Shown here in pieces: positions 46,223 to 56,989 of a stretch of 64,000 bases of DNA. The stretch lies in assembly GCA_037954235.1 (NCBI GenBank), contig JBBMOA010000001.1, positions 857,001 to 921,000 of the forward strand, read 5' to 3'. The notes under the pieces were generated by a model, which did no database searches, was not told the DNA's origin, and saw only the letters and a program-made list of their open reading frames with translations. A program made the position numbers and the translations under genes. The DNA comes from Aulostomus chinensis. Lineage: Eukaryota > Chordata > Actinopteri > Syngnathiformes > Aulostomidae. Numbering within the stretch: the stretch's first letter is position 1; every line of letters starts with the position of its first letter.

Positions 46223-49200
46223 TTGAGTTTATTAGCAACTATCACTACTTTACTGTTAGCATCATTTTGAGTTCATTAGCAATTCTTACTCCATCACTGT
46301 CGCATCAGTTTGAGATCATTAGCAATTCTTCTGCAATCACTGTCGCATTATTTTGAGGTTCGAAGCAACTCTTACTGCATGACTGTCAGCATCACTTTGA
46401 GATCATTAGCAACTATCACTACTTTACTCTTAGCATCATTTTGAGTTCATTTGCAATTCTTACTCCATCGTTGTCGCATCACTTTGAGATCATTAGCAAC
46501 TATCACTACATTACTCTTAGCATCATTTTGAGTTCATTCGCAATTCTTCCGACATCACTGTAGTATTATTTTGTGGTAAGTAGCAACTCTTACCACACGA
46601 CTGTCAGCATCACCTTGAGGTTGTTTGAAACATTTACTACATTTCTGTAAACATCACTTGAGTTTATAGCAACTATCACTACATTACTGTTAGCATCAAT
46701 TTGAGTTCATTAGCAATTCTTACGACATCACTGTCGCATCATTTTGAGATCATTAGCAATTCTTACTACATCACTGTAGCATCATTTTGAGGTGAGTTTC
46801 AACTCTTCCGACATTACTGTTAGCATCATTTTGAGTTTATTAGCAACTCTTACTACATGACTGTTAGCATCACTTTGAGGTTGTTCGAAACACTTACTAC
46901 ATTACTGACAGCATCACTTTGAAATCATTAGCAACTATCACTACATTACTGTTAGCATCATTTTAAGTGTATTAGCAATTCTTACTCCATCACTGTCGCA
47001 TCATTTTGAGATGATTAGCAATGCTTCCAACATCACTGTTGCATTATTTTAAGGTTCGTAGCAACTCTTACTACATGACTGTCAGCATCACTTTGAGGTT
47101 GTTCGAAACTCTTACTACATTACTGTAAGCATCACTGAGTTAATGAGCAACTATCACTACATTACTGTTAGCATCATTTTGAGTTCATTAGCAATTCTTC
47201 CGACATCACTCTCGCAATATTTTGAGGTTCGTAGCAACTCTTACTACATGACTGTCAGCATCACTTTGAGGTTTTTCGAAACACTTACTACATTACTGTA
47301 AGCATCACTGAGTTAATTAGCAACTATCACTACATTACTGTTAGCATCATTTTGAGTTCATTAGCAATTCTTACTACATCACTGTCGCATCATTTTGCGA
47401 TCATTAGCAATTCTTCTGACATCACTGTCACATTATTTTGAGGTTCGTAGCAACTCTTAGTACAAGACTGTCAGCATCACTTTGAGGTTGTTCGAAACAC
47501 TTACTACATTACTGTCAGCATCACTGAGTTTATTAGCAACTATCACTACATTACTGTTAGCATCATTTTGAGATTAGAAGCAACTGTCACTACATGAGTG
47601 TCAGCATCATTTTGAGGTTGTTCGAAACACTTACTACATTACTGTCAGCATCACTGAGTTTATTAGCAACTATCACTACATTACTGTTAGCATCATTTTG
47701 AGATTAGAAGCAACTGTCACTACATGAGTGTCAGCATCATTTTGAGGTTGTTCGAAACACTTACTACATTACTGTAAGCATCACTGAGTTAATTAGCAAG
47801 GTGTATAGCAACTTTTACTACAATACTTAGCATCATTTTGAGTTCATTAGCAATTCTTCCGACATCACTGTCGCAATATTTTGAGGTTCGTAGCAACTTT
47901 TACTACATTACTGTCGCATTATTTTGAGGTTCGTAGCAACACTTACTACATGACTGTCAGCATCACTTTGAGTTTATTAGCAACTATCACTACATTACTG
48001 CTAGCATCATTTTGAGTTTATTAGCAATTCTTACGACATCACTGTAGCATTAAACTGAGGTTCGTAGCAACTCTTGCTACATGACTCTCAGCATCACTTT
48101 GAGTTTATTAGCAACTATCACTACATTACTGCTAGCATCATTTTGAGTTTATTAGCAATTCTTACGACATCACTGTAGCATTAAACTGAGGTTCGTAGCA
48201 ACTCTTACTACATGACTGTCAGCATCACTTTGAGTTTATTAGCAACTATCACTACATTACTGCTAGCATCATTTTGAGTTTATTAGCAATTCTGACGACA
48301 TCACTGTAGCATTAAACTGAGGTTCGTAGCAACTCTTACTACATGACTGTCAGCATCACTTTGAGTTTATTAGCAACTATCACTACTTTACTGTTAGCAT
48401 CATTTTGAGTTCATTAGCAATTCTTACTCCATCACTGTCGCATCAGTTTGAGATCATTAGCAATTCTTCTGCAATCACTGTCGCATTATTTTGAGGTTCG
48501 AAGCAACTCTTACTGCATGACTGTCGGCATCACTTTGAGGTTGTTCGAAACTATTACCACATTACTGTCAGCATCACTTTGAGATCATTAGCAACTATCA
48601 CTACTTTACTCTTAGCATCATTTTGAGTTCATTTGCAATTCTTACTCCATCACTGTCGCATCACTTTGAGATCATTAGCAACTATCACTACATTACTCTT
48701 AGCATCATTTTGAGTTCATTAGCAATTCTTCCGACATCACTGTAGTATTATTTTGTGGTAAGTCGCAACTCTTACCACACGACTGTCAGCATCACCTTGA
48801 GGTTGTTTGAAACATTTACTACATTTCTGTAAACATCACTTGAGTTTATAGCAACTATCACTACATTACTGTTAGCATCAATTTGAGTTCATTAGCAATT
48901 CTTACGACATCACTGTCGCATCATTTTGAGATCATTAGCAATTCTTACTACATCACTGTCGCATCATTTTGAGGTGAGTTTCAACTCTTCCGACATTACT
49001 GTTAGCATCATTTTGAGTTTATTAGCAACTCTTACTACATGACTGTTAGCATCACTTTGAGGTTGTTCGAAACACTTACTACATTACTGACAGCATCACT
49101 TTGAAATCATTAGCAACTATCACTACATTACTGTTAGCATCATTTTAAGTGTATTAGCAATTCTTACTCCATCACTGTCGCATCATTTTGAGATGATTAG

Positions 49201-49660
49201 CAATGCTTCCAACATCACTGTTGCATTATTTTAAGGTTCGTAGCAACTCTTACTACATGACTGTCAGCATCATTTTGAGGTTGTTCGAAACTCTTACTAC
49301 ATTACTGTAAGCATCACTGAGTTAATGAGCAACTATCACTACATTACTGTTAGCATCATTTTGAGTTCATTCGCAATTCTTACTACATCACTGTCGCATC
49401 ATTTTGCGATCATTAGCAATTCTTGTGACATCACTGTCACATTATTTTGAGGTTCGTAGCAACTCTTAGTACAAGACTGTCAGCATCACTTTGAGGTTGT
49501 TCGAAACACTTACTACATTACTGTCAGCATCACTGAGTTTATTAACAACTATCACTACATTACTGTTAGCATCATTTTGAGATTAGAAGCAACTGTCACT
49601 ACATGAGTGTCAGCATCATTTTGAGGTTGTTCGAAACACTTACTACATTACTGTAAGCAT
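45830..49660 (-). repeat. Two ~2.14-2.18-kb higher-order units
   Basis: The trimer block at 45830-46222 recurs at 47968-48360 (2138 bp apart), while TTTTAAGTGTATTAGCAATT recurs at 46961 and 49143 (2182 bp apart). The 44-bp difference is one monomer gained or lost between the markers. Confidence 0.75.
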
Positions 49661-50579
49661 CACTGAGTTAATTAGCAAGGTTTGTAGCAACTTTTACTAC
49701 AATACTTAGCATCATTTTGAGTTCATTAGCAATTCTTCCGACATCACTGTCGCAATATTTTGAGGTTCGTAGCAACTTTTACTACATTACTGTCGCATTA
49801 TTTTGAGGTTCGTAGCAACACTTACTACATGACTGTCAGCATCACTTTGAGGTTATTCGAAACTTTCACTCCATTACTGTTAGCATCTTTTTGAGTTCAT
49901 TAGCAATTCTTATTACATCACTGTCGCATCATTTTGAGATCATTAGCAATTCTTCCGACATCACTTTCGCATTATTTGGAGGTTCGTATCAACTCTTACT
50001 ACATTACTGTTGCATTGTTTTGAGGTTAGTAGCAACTCTTAGTACATGACTGTCAGCATCACTTTGAGGTTGTTCTAAACTTTCACTTCATTACTGAAAG
50101 CATCACTGAGTTTATAGCAACTATCACTCCATCACTGTCGCATCATTTTGAGATCATTAGCAATTCTTCCGACATCACTTTCGCATTATTTGGAGGTTCG
50201 TATCAACTCTTACTACATTACTGTTGCATTGTTTTGAGGTTCGAAGCAACTTTTACTACATCACTGTCAGCATTACTTTGAGGTTATTCGAAACTTTCAC
50301 TACATTACTGTTAGCATAATTTTGAGTTCATTAGAAATTCTTATGACATCACTGTCGCATCATTTTGAGATCATTAGGAATTCTTCCGACATCACTGTGG
50401 CATTATTTTGAGGTTCGTAGCAACTCTTACTACATTACTGTAGCATTATTTTGAGGTTCGTAGCAACTCTTACTACATGACTGTCAGCATCACTTTGAGG
50501 TTATTCGAAACTTTCACTACATTTCTGTTAGCATCATTTTGAGTTCATTTGCAATTTTTACAACATCATTGTAGCATCA

Positions 50580-50612
50580 TTTTGAGGTTTTGAGGTACCT
50601 TTGTTTGTAACC
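50580..50612 (-). repeat. Terminal inverted repeat, right
   Basis: Exact reverse complement of 23287-23319, ending ACCTTTGTTTGTAACC. No target-site duplication was found in the flanks next to the two ends. Confidence 0.95.
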
Positions 50613-51583
50613 GTTCTGCTGACCAGCGAGACGCCACCACGCACGGCTGTCGGCTCCGTAAAGGAGGGAGAGGAAGTGGAAAGGACGGAGAAGGGTCGGA
50701 CCAGGTCTACTGCTAGGTGACCACTCACTATCGTCTGCCACACTGCCCCTCACGGTGGGGAGTGTAGCGCTATCCTGCCACAGTACATTTGTTTCATTCT
50801 TTTGCTCTTTCACTTTAATTAAAATGGACTTGACTTGAGAATGTTTTGTTTCAAAATATAGATGAATTCCCAGATTTATAGGTAGCATTAGTATGAAGTT
50901 GCACTTGCACCCAGTGGGAAAATGTCCTCTGCATTTGACTGTAACTATGTAGGAGCAGTGGTAGCAGTGTCAGCCTGGGGGCTTGGTCAAGATCAATGAC
51001 AGGAGTAGCAGACAGGTAATTTCCATAGCATGCATGATGTTTGAGAGGAGTAAGGGTACACTGTTGGTCTCTCACCTGATGCGCTGTCATCAGCACAAAT
51101 GATCTGTTCCTAAACATCAAAATCTACCATCCCCCCTGATTGTTTTTTACAACTGGAGTACTGGTTAACACTTTAGAAAGCCTTCATTCAGAGCTGTGAA
51201 GAACCTTGAACCTGATATCCCAGACATCAAAGTGGGCCACTAACTGGCCAGATGAAGCTATGCTAGGCTGCTGTATTCTGAAGAGCTGAAGTAGCAGCTT
51301 CTGAGAGGGATGCTAACCTGGATGTGTTCATCTCCTACTTTAATATCAGCGGCCCAACTTGGAGCTCTGACAGCCTCCAGCTTGTTGTTCCTGTTTCTGC
51401 TTCAGTCAACAGGGAACTCCAACCTGCAGTAGAATCTTCAACAACAATGGAATAGAAAAGAGAGGAAGAAAAACTAGAATAAACTTACAAAGCTGAGAAA
51501 TGTTCATGAAGAAGAAAGGCACACGTTATGATTGAGGCCAGAAACTAAAACTCCACACCAAATGTACTTTGACTTGTAGGATA
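50613..51583. other. Intergenic, nothing recognised
   Basis: The first 150 bp are GC-rich with several CG dinucleotides; the rest is ordinary. No gene, RNA or known element recognised. Confidence 0.3.
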
Positions 51584-52051
51584 ATGAACTTGAATGTGTT
51601 GAAACAGCAGATCAATGAATCCACTACCACACAACAAGATGGTGACCCCCTACCACAAGATGGCGTCACAGATCCTGACGCTCTGAGCAGGAAACACCGA
51701 GCAAAACATTACAACAAAGCTCCTGTTGTTCCCTCCAGGAAAAAAAGTGGCTCTGATGAGAAGAAGGATCCCAGCGTCCTCTGAGGATCCATGGCCGCAC
51801 CATTGGGTAGAAGGACGATGGGGTCGGCACCAGGAGGAACCCTGGTGTCTCCGATGCAGGGAAGATGGAGCAGTGAAGAGGCCACATTGTGGCGTCCTAA
51901 AGAGGACATTTGGTGGAGCCTGAGACAGCAAACATCACGCCCCCTTCATCAGAAGAACCACAGCACCAGAAGAAAGAATCCTGGCAGTGACGACAGGGAG
52001 GATCAGGGTGACCTCCTCACCACCACCTTTGAACCTTCAAATGAACTTTAA
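51584..52051 (+). other. Unrecognised open frame with one in-frame TGA
   Basis: From ATG at 51584 one frame runs 67 codons (MNLNVLKQQINESTTTQQDG start) to TGA at 51782, then continues in the same frame from ATG 51791 for 86 more codons to TAA at about 52049. It is hydrophilic, rich in K, S, P and D, with no known domain. A splice-acceptor-like TTGACTTGTAG lies just upstream and an AATAAA at 52137-52142 lies 90 bp after the end. It could be a decayed last exon or a chance frame. I give it no function. Confidence 0.2.
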
Positions 52052-52428
52052 AAAGCTTTAGAGTGGAGAAGGATTTTTAAACATTTTATTGTTTTTTCCT
52101 TTCATTCTCATTTGTGCGATTGTCTGATTTATTAGAAATAAACACTGTCTGCTGGTTTTACATTGACTGTGATTCTCTTTTTGCATGCAAGTTGAAAGTT
52201 CTACCAATAAAAACCACAAGTATTTGAAGACCAAAGGAAGAACCCCCAAAGTCAGGACCCTGAGATCAAAGTGAACGCTCTGATCTCAGAGGTCTGGGAT
52301 ATTTCCCATCCCATGGCCCTTCAAATAAGAGCCCTGTGTCACTGTCTCAAAGTTTTCAAACCGTATTTGTTTGTGAAATTAAAACCAGACGACCACTGTG
52401 GTCCTTTTTACACGGTAAGTAAAGCACA
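52052..52428. other. Intergenic; AATAAA at 52137
   Basis: T-rich stretch (ATTTTATTGTTTTTTCC) then AGAAATAAACACTG, which has the form of a polyadenylation signal. Nothing else recognised. Confidence 0.3.
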
Positions 52429-52500
52429 GATGCCCTGGTGGACCTATTGGCACCCTGGACTTTGAATCCAGTGACCTGAGTCCAAGTCTCAGTTCCAGCA
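52429..52500 (+). pseudogene. tRNA-Gln(TTG)-like relic
   Basis: Middle part matches tRNA-Gln well: CTGGACTTTGAATCCAG is a perfect 5-bp anticodon stem with loop CTTTGAA (anticodon TTG), followed by TGACCTGAGTCCAAGTCTCA as T-arm. The D-arm (GGTGGACCTATTGGCAC) is eroded and the acceptor halves GATGCCC and TTCCAGC do not pair. Decayed tRNA gene. Confidence 0.45.
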
Positions 52501-53231
52501 GGTTTCCTGCAGCCTTCAGCAGAGCTGCCATGTTTCTCTGTAGAGAACTAAGTGATGCTCTCAGCAGGTTGAGGGCACCACCAACAAGTGAGGGATGAAC
52601 CTCTGACTTCCTTCTTGTCAAACAGGAAACTCCTAATAAGTCATTTGAGTTAAGTACTTCATATTCCTGACATCCAAGTAGTAGTGAAGTGGAGGAAGAA
52701 GGGAGGAGATCTCAAACAGGATCCTTCTTTCCTCTGTCCTCCTTGATCTCATGGATCACCACAGTCAAGGGGAGACCCAAGCTCCTGGATGGATCTGGCA
52801 CTCAGGAACTGCTGAGTTTTCCAGTGGACTTTGTTCCATCCATGGTTCAGGAACAGGACTCCTCCTGGTTAACCTGGTATCTTTCCACCCAACTGTGGGT
52901 TCTTGGAGAATTTTTCATGTCATGGGGTTAGGGTTAGAAATCAGGCTGGTGGGTTTTTCAATGAGAGAAATTCTGGTAACTTAATTAAGTGGCATGTTTG
53001 TTGAAGCAGTAATTAACTGATAAATTAAGGAAGGCCTGGCCAGTCTTTGCTCCCAGGTCATACGATGGAGTTAGAAAGTCCTGAATAAATCTGGAGTTCC
53101 ATGATTTCCTTGTGGTTCTTGTTCCTTTTGTCCATGTAGTCTGGAACAAGAGCAAGATGAACCTCCAAATATCAACAGGTTGATTGCAGGTGATGTCAAG
53201 TGGTATTTAGAGGAACTTCCTCCTTGTGTTT
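52501..53231. other. Intergenic, nothing recognised
   Basis: No gene or element identified between the two glutamine-type relics. Confidence 0.35.
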
Positions 53232-53303
53232 GGTTCCATGGTGGAAGGGTGAGCACTCTGAACTCTGGGTCCAGTGATCCCAGTTCAAGTCTCAGAAGGA
53301 CCT
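53232..53303 (+). pseudogene. tRNA-Gln(CTG)-like relic
   Basis: 72 nt starting GGTTCCATGGTGGAAGGGTG with anticodon loop CTCTGGG (anticodon CTG) and T-arm CAGTTCAAGTCTCAG. Two of seven acceptor pairs fail (GGTTCCA against AAGGACC) and the anticodon stem CTGAA/TCCAG has a mismatch. Recognisably glutamine type but probably inactive. Confidence 0.5.
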
Positions 53304-53534
53304 TCCTGTCTGGAATGTGTCCCATGTAACAAACTGATCAAGAGATAAAATGTGGTTCTAATGTTCTGGTTCATTTCTTGTCCTTTAGAAAAATGAAAAT
53401 CATTTCTTACTGCCATGAACTCAGACTGTGTGTTTAATGTTAACAATAAATGCAACAACTAAGGAGCCAGTAGCTCCTGTGGAAAAAATTCTACTTTGTC
53501 AGTGAATTAATTCAGTCTGCAACTGTCAGTGTCT

Positions 53535-53617
53535 GTCAGGATGGCCGAGCGGTCTAAGGCACTGCGTTCAGGTCGCAGTCTCTCCTGGAGGCGTGGGTTC
53601 GAATCCCACTTCTGACA
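53535..53617 (+). tRNA. tRNA-Leu(CAG)
   Basis: 83-nt class II tRNA. Starts GTCAGGATGGCCGAGCGG (consensus A-box), anticodon loop TTCAGGT with anticodon CAG (CUG codon), long variable arm, T-arm GTGGGTTCGAATCCCAC with intact B-box, acceptor GTCAGGA/TTCTGAC with one G-U, discriminator A as required for leucine. A TTTT run begins 8 nt after the 3' end (53625-53628), a standard polymerase III terminator. All features agree with a functional gene; it is the best-formed tRNA gene of the window. Confidence 0.95.
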
Positions 53618-53827
53618 AAGGACATTTTCTCCACATTTCTCTGCATCCACAGTGGAAAATTCCAAACCCAGTTGAAGCTGCTCTCCACTGATGGGAGTGA
53701 GTGGTTGAACTGGCAGCAGAGGAGGCAAAGGAGCTTCCCTGTGACGTCCCAACATCTCCTGGTTTCCTCCAACATGGAGCAGCCACCAAACTCTAACTTC
53801 AATGTTGGATCGAAGTCTGCTGAAGAA

Positions 53828-54799
53828 ATGTGTTTTCTTTCAAGTCACATTTTGTCCATTAACTTCATAATCAGAGTCACCATCTCATCACATGACTAAA
53901 GTCTGGGTTCTGTATTGGTGGTAAAATATCCTTCCATGCCCCTCACTAGTTTGCACACAGAAAAGCATATTTTACTGGTTTCAGATCTCTTAGCTTGTTC
54001 TCTCTCTTAAACCAGCTGAGGCAGCTTTCATTGTGTGATTCATTTTAAAATATAAATATGGAACAGAACCATTGGAATAAGATGTCAGGACATTTGAAGG
54101 AATGTCAATCTCCTGTTGAAATGTTGCAGTGTGCAGCTGAGGCTCTCTGGCAGTGGCACCAGGAGCCCCAATGGCAGAACCTGGACCCTCCTGGAGGAGA
54201 ACCACAGGTGAGGGCCTTCTTGGCTCCAGATTGATGGAAATCAAGTGTCTGAGGCTGTTAGCAGCCATTAAGTTGATCTGGTTGGCACTGGTATTTGTTC
54301 TTGCTGCAGCTCAGGAGTGATTCAGGAGAAGAGTTTCAGAACAGCCAAGGTTGGGGACTGGAATTTTAAAATGTCCCCTGGAACCAAACAACCTGGGGAG
54401 GTAAAACCTCCAATCCTAGCCACTCAGATGCAGCAGCAGAAGAAGCTGTCATCCACCCTGACAGTCAGAGCATCAAGTCAAGAAAACATCACCATCTTGT
54501 AGTTCCAAACCTCCACCTGTAGGATTCAGCTACTTCTGATTGTGGGACTTTAAATTTGAACACAATGGAATTTGGACAAGGAGTTTTCCTTCCAGTCCAA
54601 ACATCATCGTCCAGCCTCCAACCAGAGGTCCATCAGTTATCATGGAGCCACAGGTGGAGTCTGGATTCTTTTCTGGAATGAGACGGCAATGAGAGTCCTG
54701 CCAAGTGACATCACTGACATGAATGGATGACTTCAGTCACGTGAATGGATGACTTCAGTCACGTGACTGGATGACTTCAGTCACATGACTGGATGACAG
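53828..54799 (-). repeat. 0.93-kb dispersed repeat, copy 2
   Basis: Reverse-complement copy of 1972-2898. It differs by scattered substitutions and by a tandem expansion at its 5' end (54721-54797). Confidence 0.7.
54721..54797. repeat. 22-bp tandem repeat, 3-4 copies
   Basis: GGATGACTTCAGTCACGTGA units start at about 54725, 54747, 54769 and 54791, 22 bp apart. Units contain CACGTG or CACATG (E-box). Copy 1 of the parent repeat at 1972 has this motif only once. Confidence 0.85.
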
Positions 54800-55289
54800 T
54801 GTAGATGCCAATGTAGAGGTTGGGGAAATAGTCTCTGAGAATCCAGCTTGAACCCACAGCCTCCTTGTTTTCCAAAAACCCAAACAGCGACCATCAGTCT
54901 CCTTCCAATCCTGTTCTTGGGTAAACAACAAAAACAGAGTAAAAGTCTCTGGCAACATATTTGTTTCCTGTAGGGTTTCTTCATGTATGTGTGGTGTACC
55001 TGCTTTCCCAGAGGACTGCCATCTTTGTTCTGTGGGCTGACATGTTTTAGTGTCAGCACAGGTCATAGCGCTGAGACTGAACTCTCATTCTCCTCCAAGT
55101 ATTATTTCCACCTCACACTCCTGCATACATTCAAGTGAACAGGGAACACAAATTTATGCTCAACTTCTCCTGTGTATTCATCCACAGTCACTAAACAACA
55201 ACCAAACCAAACAAAAGGGGTTTGCTAGCATGGTGATCAGCTGTAGTTCACCATCTTATCCAGGTCACATGACTCAGGAGTAGCGTGGC

Positions 55290-55540
55290 CGTCTGGCAAC
55301 CAAAGGGTGGCTGGTTTGATCCTCACTTTCTCCAGTGACCATGTCAAAGTGTCCTTGAGTAAGATACTGAACCCCTAAATACTTCTGATGAGTAGGTTGG
55401 CTCCTTGCATGGCAGCCTTCAGCATCAGTGTGTGAGTGTGTGTGAATGAGAGGACATTGTTCAGCTCCTTGAGTGCTGCTGAGGTAGAAAGGCTCTGTAC
55501 AAACTGAGTCCTTTTACCATTTCTTTCCTGCTTCTAGCAG
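55290..55540 (+). repeat. SINE-like fish repeat
   Basis: Begins GTAGCGTGGCCGTCTGGCAA with a B-box-like GGTTTGATCC, continues CAAAGTGTCCTTGAGTAAGA, GAACCCCTAAATACTTCTG and ends TGTACAAACTGAGTCCTTTT. This is the layout of a tRNA-headed SINE common in fish. Degenerate; class name not assigned. Confidence 0.5.
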
Positions 55541-55661
55541 CGCTGTTGTCACTTCCTGTGACCGTGGAGGAAAGGGGTCCCCCTTCAGAATAAGTTTGAT
55601 ATCGTTGTTACTTCCTCTTCAACATGCCTTTAGCAGAACAACTCACTGACTAGCTCAGTGA

Positions 55662-55743
55662 GGTAGTGTGGCCGAGCGGTCTAAGGTGCTGGATTTAAGC
55701 TCCAGTCTCTGAGGAGGTGTGGGTTCAAATCCCACCACTGCCA
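55662..55743 (+). tRNA. tRNA-Leu(TAA)
   Basis: 82-nt class II tRNA. GGTAGTGTGGCCGAGCGG A-box, acceptor GGTAGTG/CACTGCC fully paired, discriminator A, anticodon stem CTGGA/TCCAG, loop TTTAAGC (anticodon TAA, UUA codon), long variable arm, T-arm GTGGGTTCAAATCCCAC. The body looks like the vertebrate Leu-AAG/TAG type rather than the usual Leu-TAA body, so the anticodon may have moved from TAG by one base; both read leucine. No TTTT within 50 nt downstream. Structure is complete; expression uncertain. Confidence 0.85.
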
Positions 55744-56530
55744 TCATGTCACTGGAGAAGTGTGGCAGGTCTCTTACTGCCTCTCCTCTCTCTTCCACTG
55801 AGGTCTTCAAACCTGTGACCAAAAGAAGAACCCTCCTCTGAGTCCACAGACCTGAGCACCACTGCTCTGACTACCAGGTTACCTCCTGGTGATCAGGATG
55901 AAGTCAATAGTGAGGTAGTCAGTTGTTCCTTTGTTTTTTGACAGAGGCCTCATTGTGAATTAAATAATTTTAATTCTTTACTTGAAGTTTCATGCTGTTT
56001 CGATTGAAAAAGGCCAGTTCCTGGAGAAGATCTTCTAGGGGGTCCAGGTTAAAGCGGTGCCCCAGCTGGCACCAGGATCTGACCCAGGTCCTGCATGGGA
56101 GATACTGTCAGTTCTGTTCTGCCCTGCTCACAACCACAGGCTGGTGTTGAGGCCTGCAGCAACCAGGGCCCCAGTCACCAAGAGTATAAAGGCTGGTCAT
56201 TGTGGCAGTGGGAGGAGTCAAAATGAAGACAGACCAATGTGAGCAGGACGTTCCTGGAGAAGTCAGAAGAACTTGACCATGTTTCCTACAGTACCCAGGA
56301 GGCCTGGTAGTTGTTGAAGGAAGCTCCAAAAGCAAAGAGCAGACAGCAGGACATCAAAAGAAAAGATCCAGACACTAAAACTACAAGTAGAAACAAGAAG
56401 AAATACTAAAAGCTTTGGAAAGATACTACAAGGTTGGATATACATTATTATATACACTACTATTCTCATTGACTCCTAAAGAGGGACAGGAAACATTAGA
56501 ATGTGGATCAGATCAGCTGATTTCAGTGTT
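55744..56530. other. Intergenic, nothing recognised
   Basis: No gene or known element seen; short overlapping open frames on both strands without domains. Confidence 0.35.
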
Positions 56531-56532
56531 GA

Positions 56533-56640
56533 GTCCATCCCTCCATCCACTTTCTGTTCTATCCTTTAAGGGTCATGGGGGGGGGGGGGGGCGATCCCAG
56601 GTGACATTGGGCAAGAGGCAGGGTTCACCCTGGACAGGTC
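56533..56640 (-). repeat. Common fish dispersed repeat, fragment, with G15 run
   Basis: Reverse-orientation copy of the end of the repeat at 8455-8790 (CCATCCACTTTCTGTTCTAT, then GCAGGGTTCACCCTGGACAG). A run of 15 G occupies 56577-56591. Confidence 0.6.
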
Positions 56641-56654
56641 AGAATTCCTGATGA

Positions 56655-56930
56655 TGTCATCAGGGCTTTGACAGTAGCTAGAATTCTGTCTTTGATCTCA
56701 GGAGGACATGAAAGAAACCCAATTGAGGAAAGTAGAGGAGAACATTCAGCTTCATTAGAAACACTTGAACTGTTCAACAGTAGAATTTGTTTGAAACAGT
56801 TTACAACACTGAGTGACAGGATTGAAGAGGGAAGGTTTTTCTACTTTAAATTTAATTCTAACTTTAAACTGTGGATGAACATTTTTAGTAGTTCATATTC
56901 TAACATACAGAGGAAGTCATGTCATTCCCT
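56655..56930 (-). repeat. Dispersed ~280-bp repeat, copy B
   Basis: Inverted relative to copies at 20778-21035 and 60475-60775; copies B and C are the closest pair (shared TAGAGGAGAACATTCAGC). Confidence 0.7.
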
Positions 56931-56989
56931 TTTTTAAAAAAGAAAAACATGTGAAGCTCCTCCCCCCAACTCCAGATGGACAGACAGAC

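Larger units (their letters stand above)
43400..50579 (-). repeat. Satellite right arm (reversed monomers)
   Basis: 7.2 kb of the same monomers in reverse orientation, read as GAGTTCATTAGCAATTCTTCC. Same monomer types as in the left arm, plus a GCTAGCATC (from GATGCTAGCAGT) type not noticed in the left arm. It contains a 131-bp trimer and a duplication of about 2.14-2.18 kb. Confidence 0.9.
23287..50612. repeat. 27.3-kb foldback-like satellite block
   Basis: One continuous array of a 43-44-bp monomer, about 620 copies, in two opposed arms and bounded by perfect 33-bp inverted repeats. The monomer core is TTGCTAATGAACTCAAAATG preceded by a variable GATGTCGGAAGAA / AATGTAGTAAGAG box and followed by GCTAACAGT, GCTGACAGT or GCGACAGT. 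Each unit ends in ACAGT. No gene, transposase or unrelated insert was found inside. Long minus-strand frames in it (for example 26782-27033) repeat the same peptide every three monomers, which is expected from 132 bp = 44 codons and is not evidence of coding. The inverted ends and collinear variants suggest a foldback-type transposable element, or an inverted duplication of a satellite with its boundary; see the separate entries. Confidence 0.9.

Noticed and set aside
23287..50612. CRISPR-like array
   Set aside because: Repeats are directly adjacent without unique spacers, and the whole unit varies gradually. This is eukaryotic satellite DNA.
50613..50780. GC-rich flank to the right of the satellite as a gene exon
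   Set aside because: Minus-strand frame there has no recognisable domain and runs into the satellite end.
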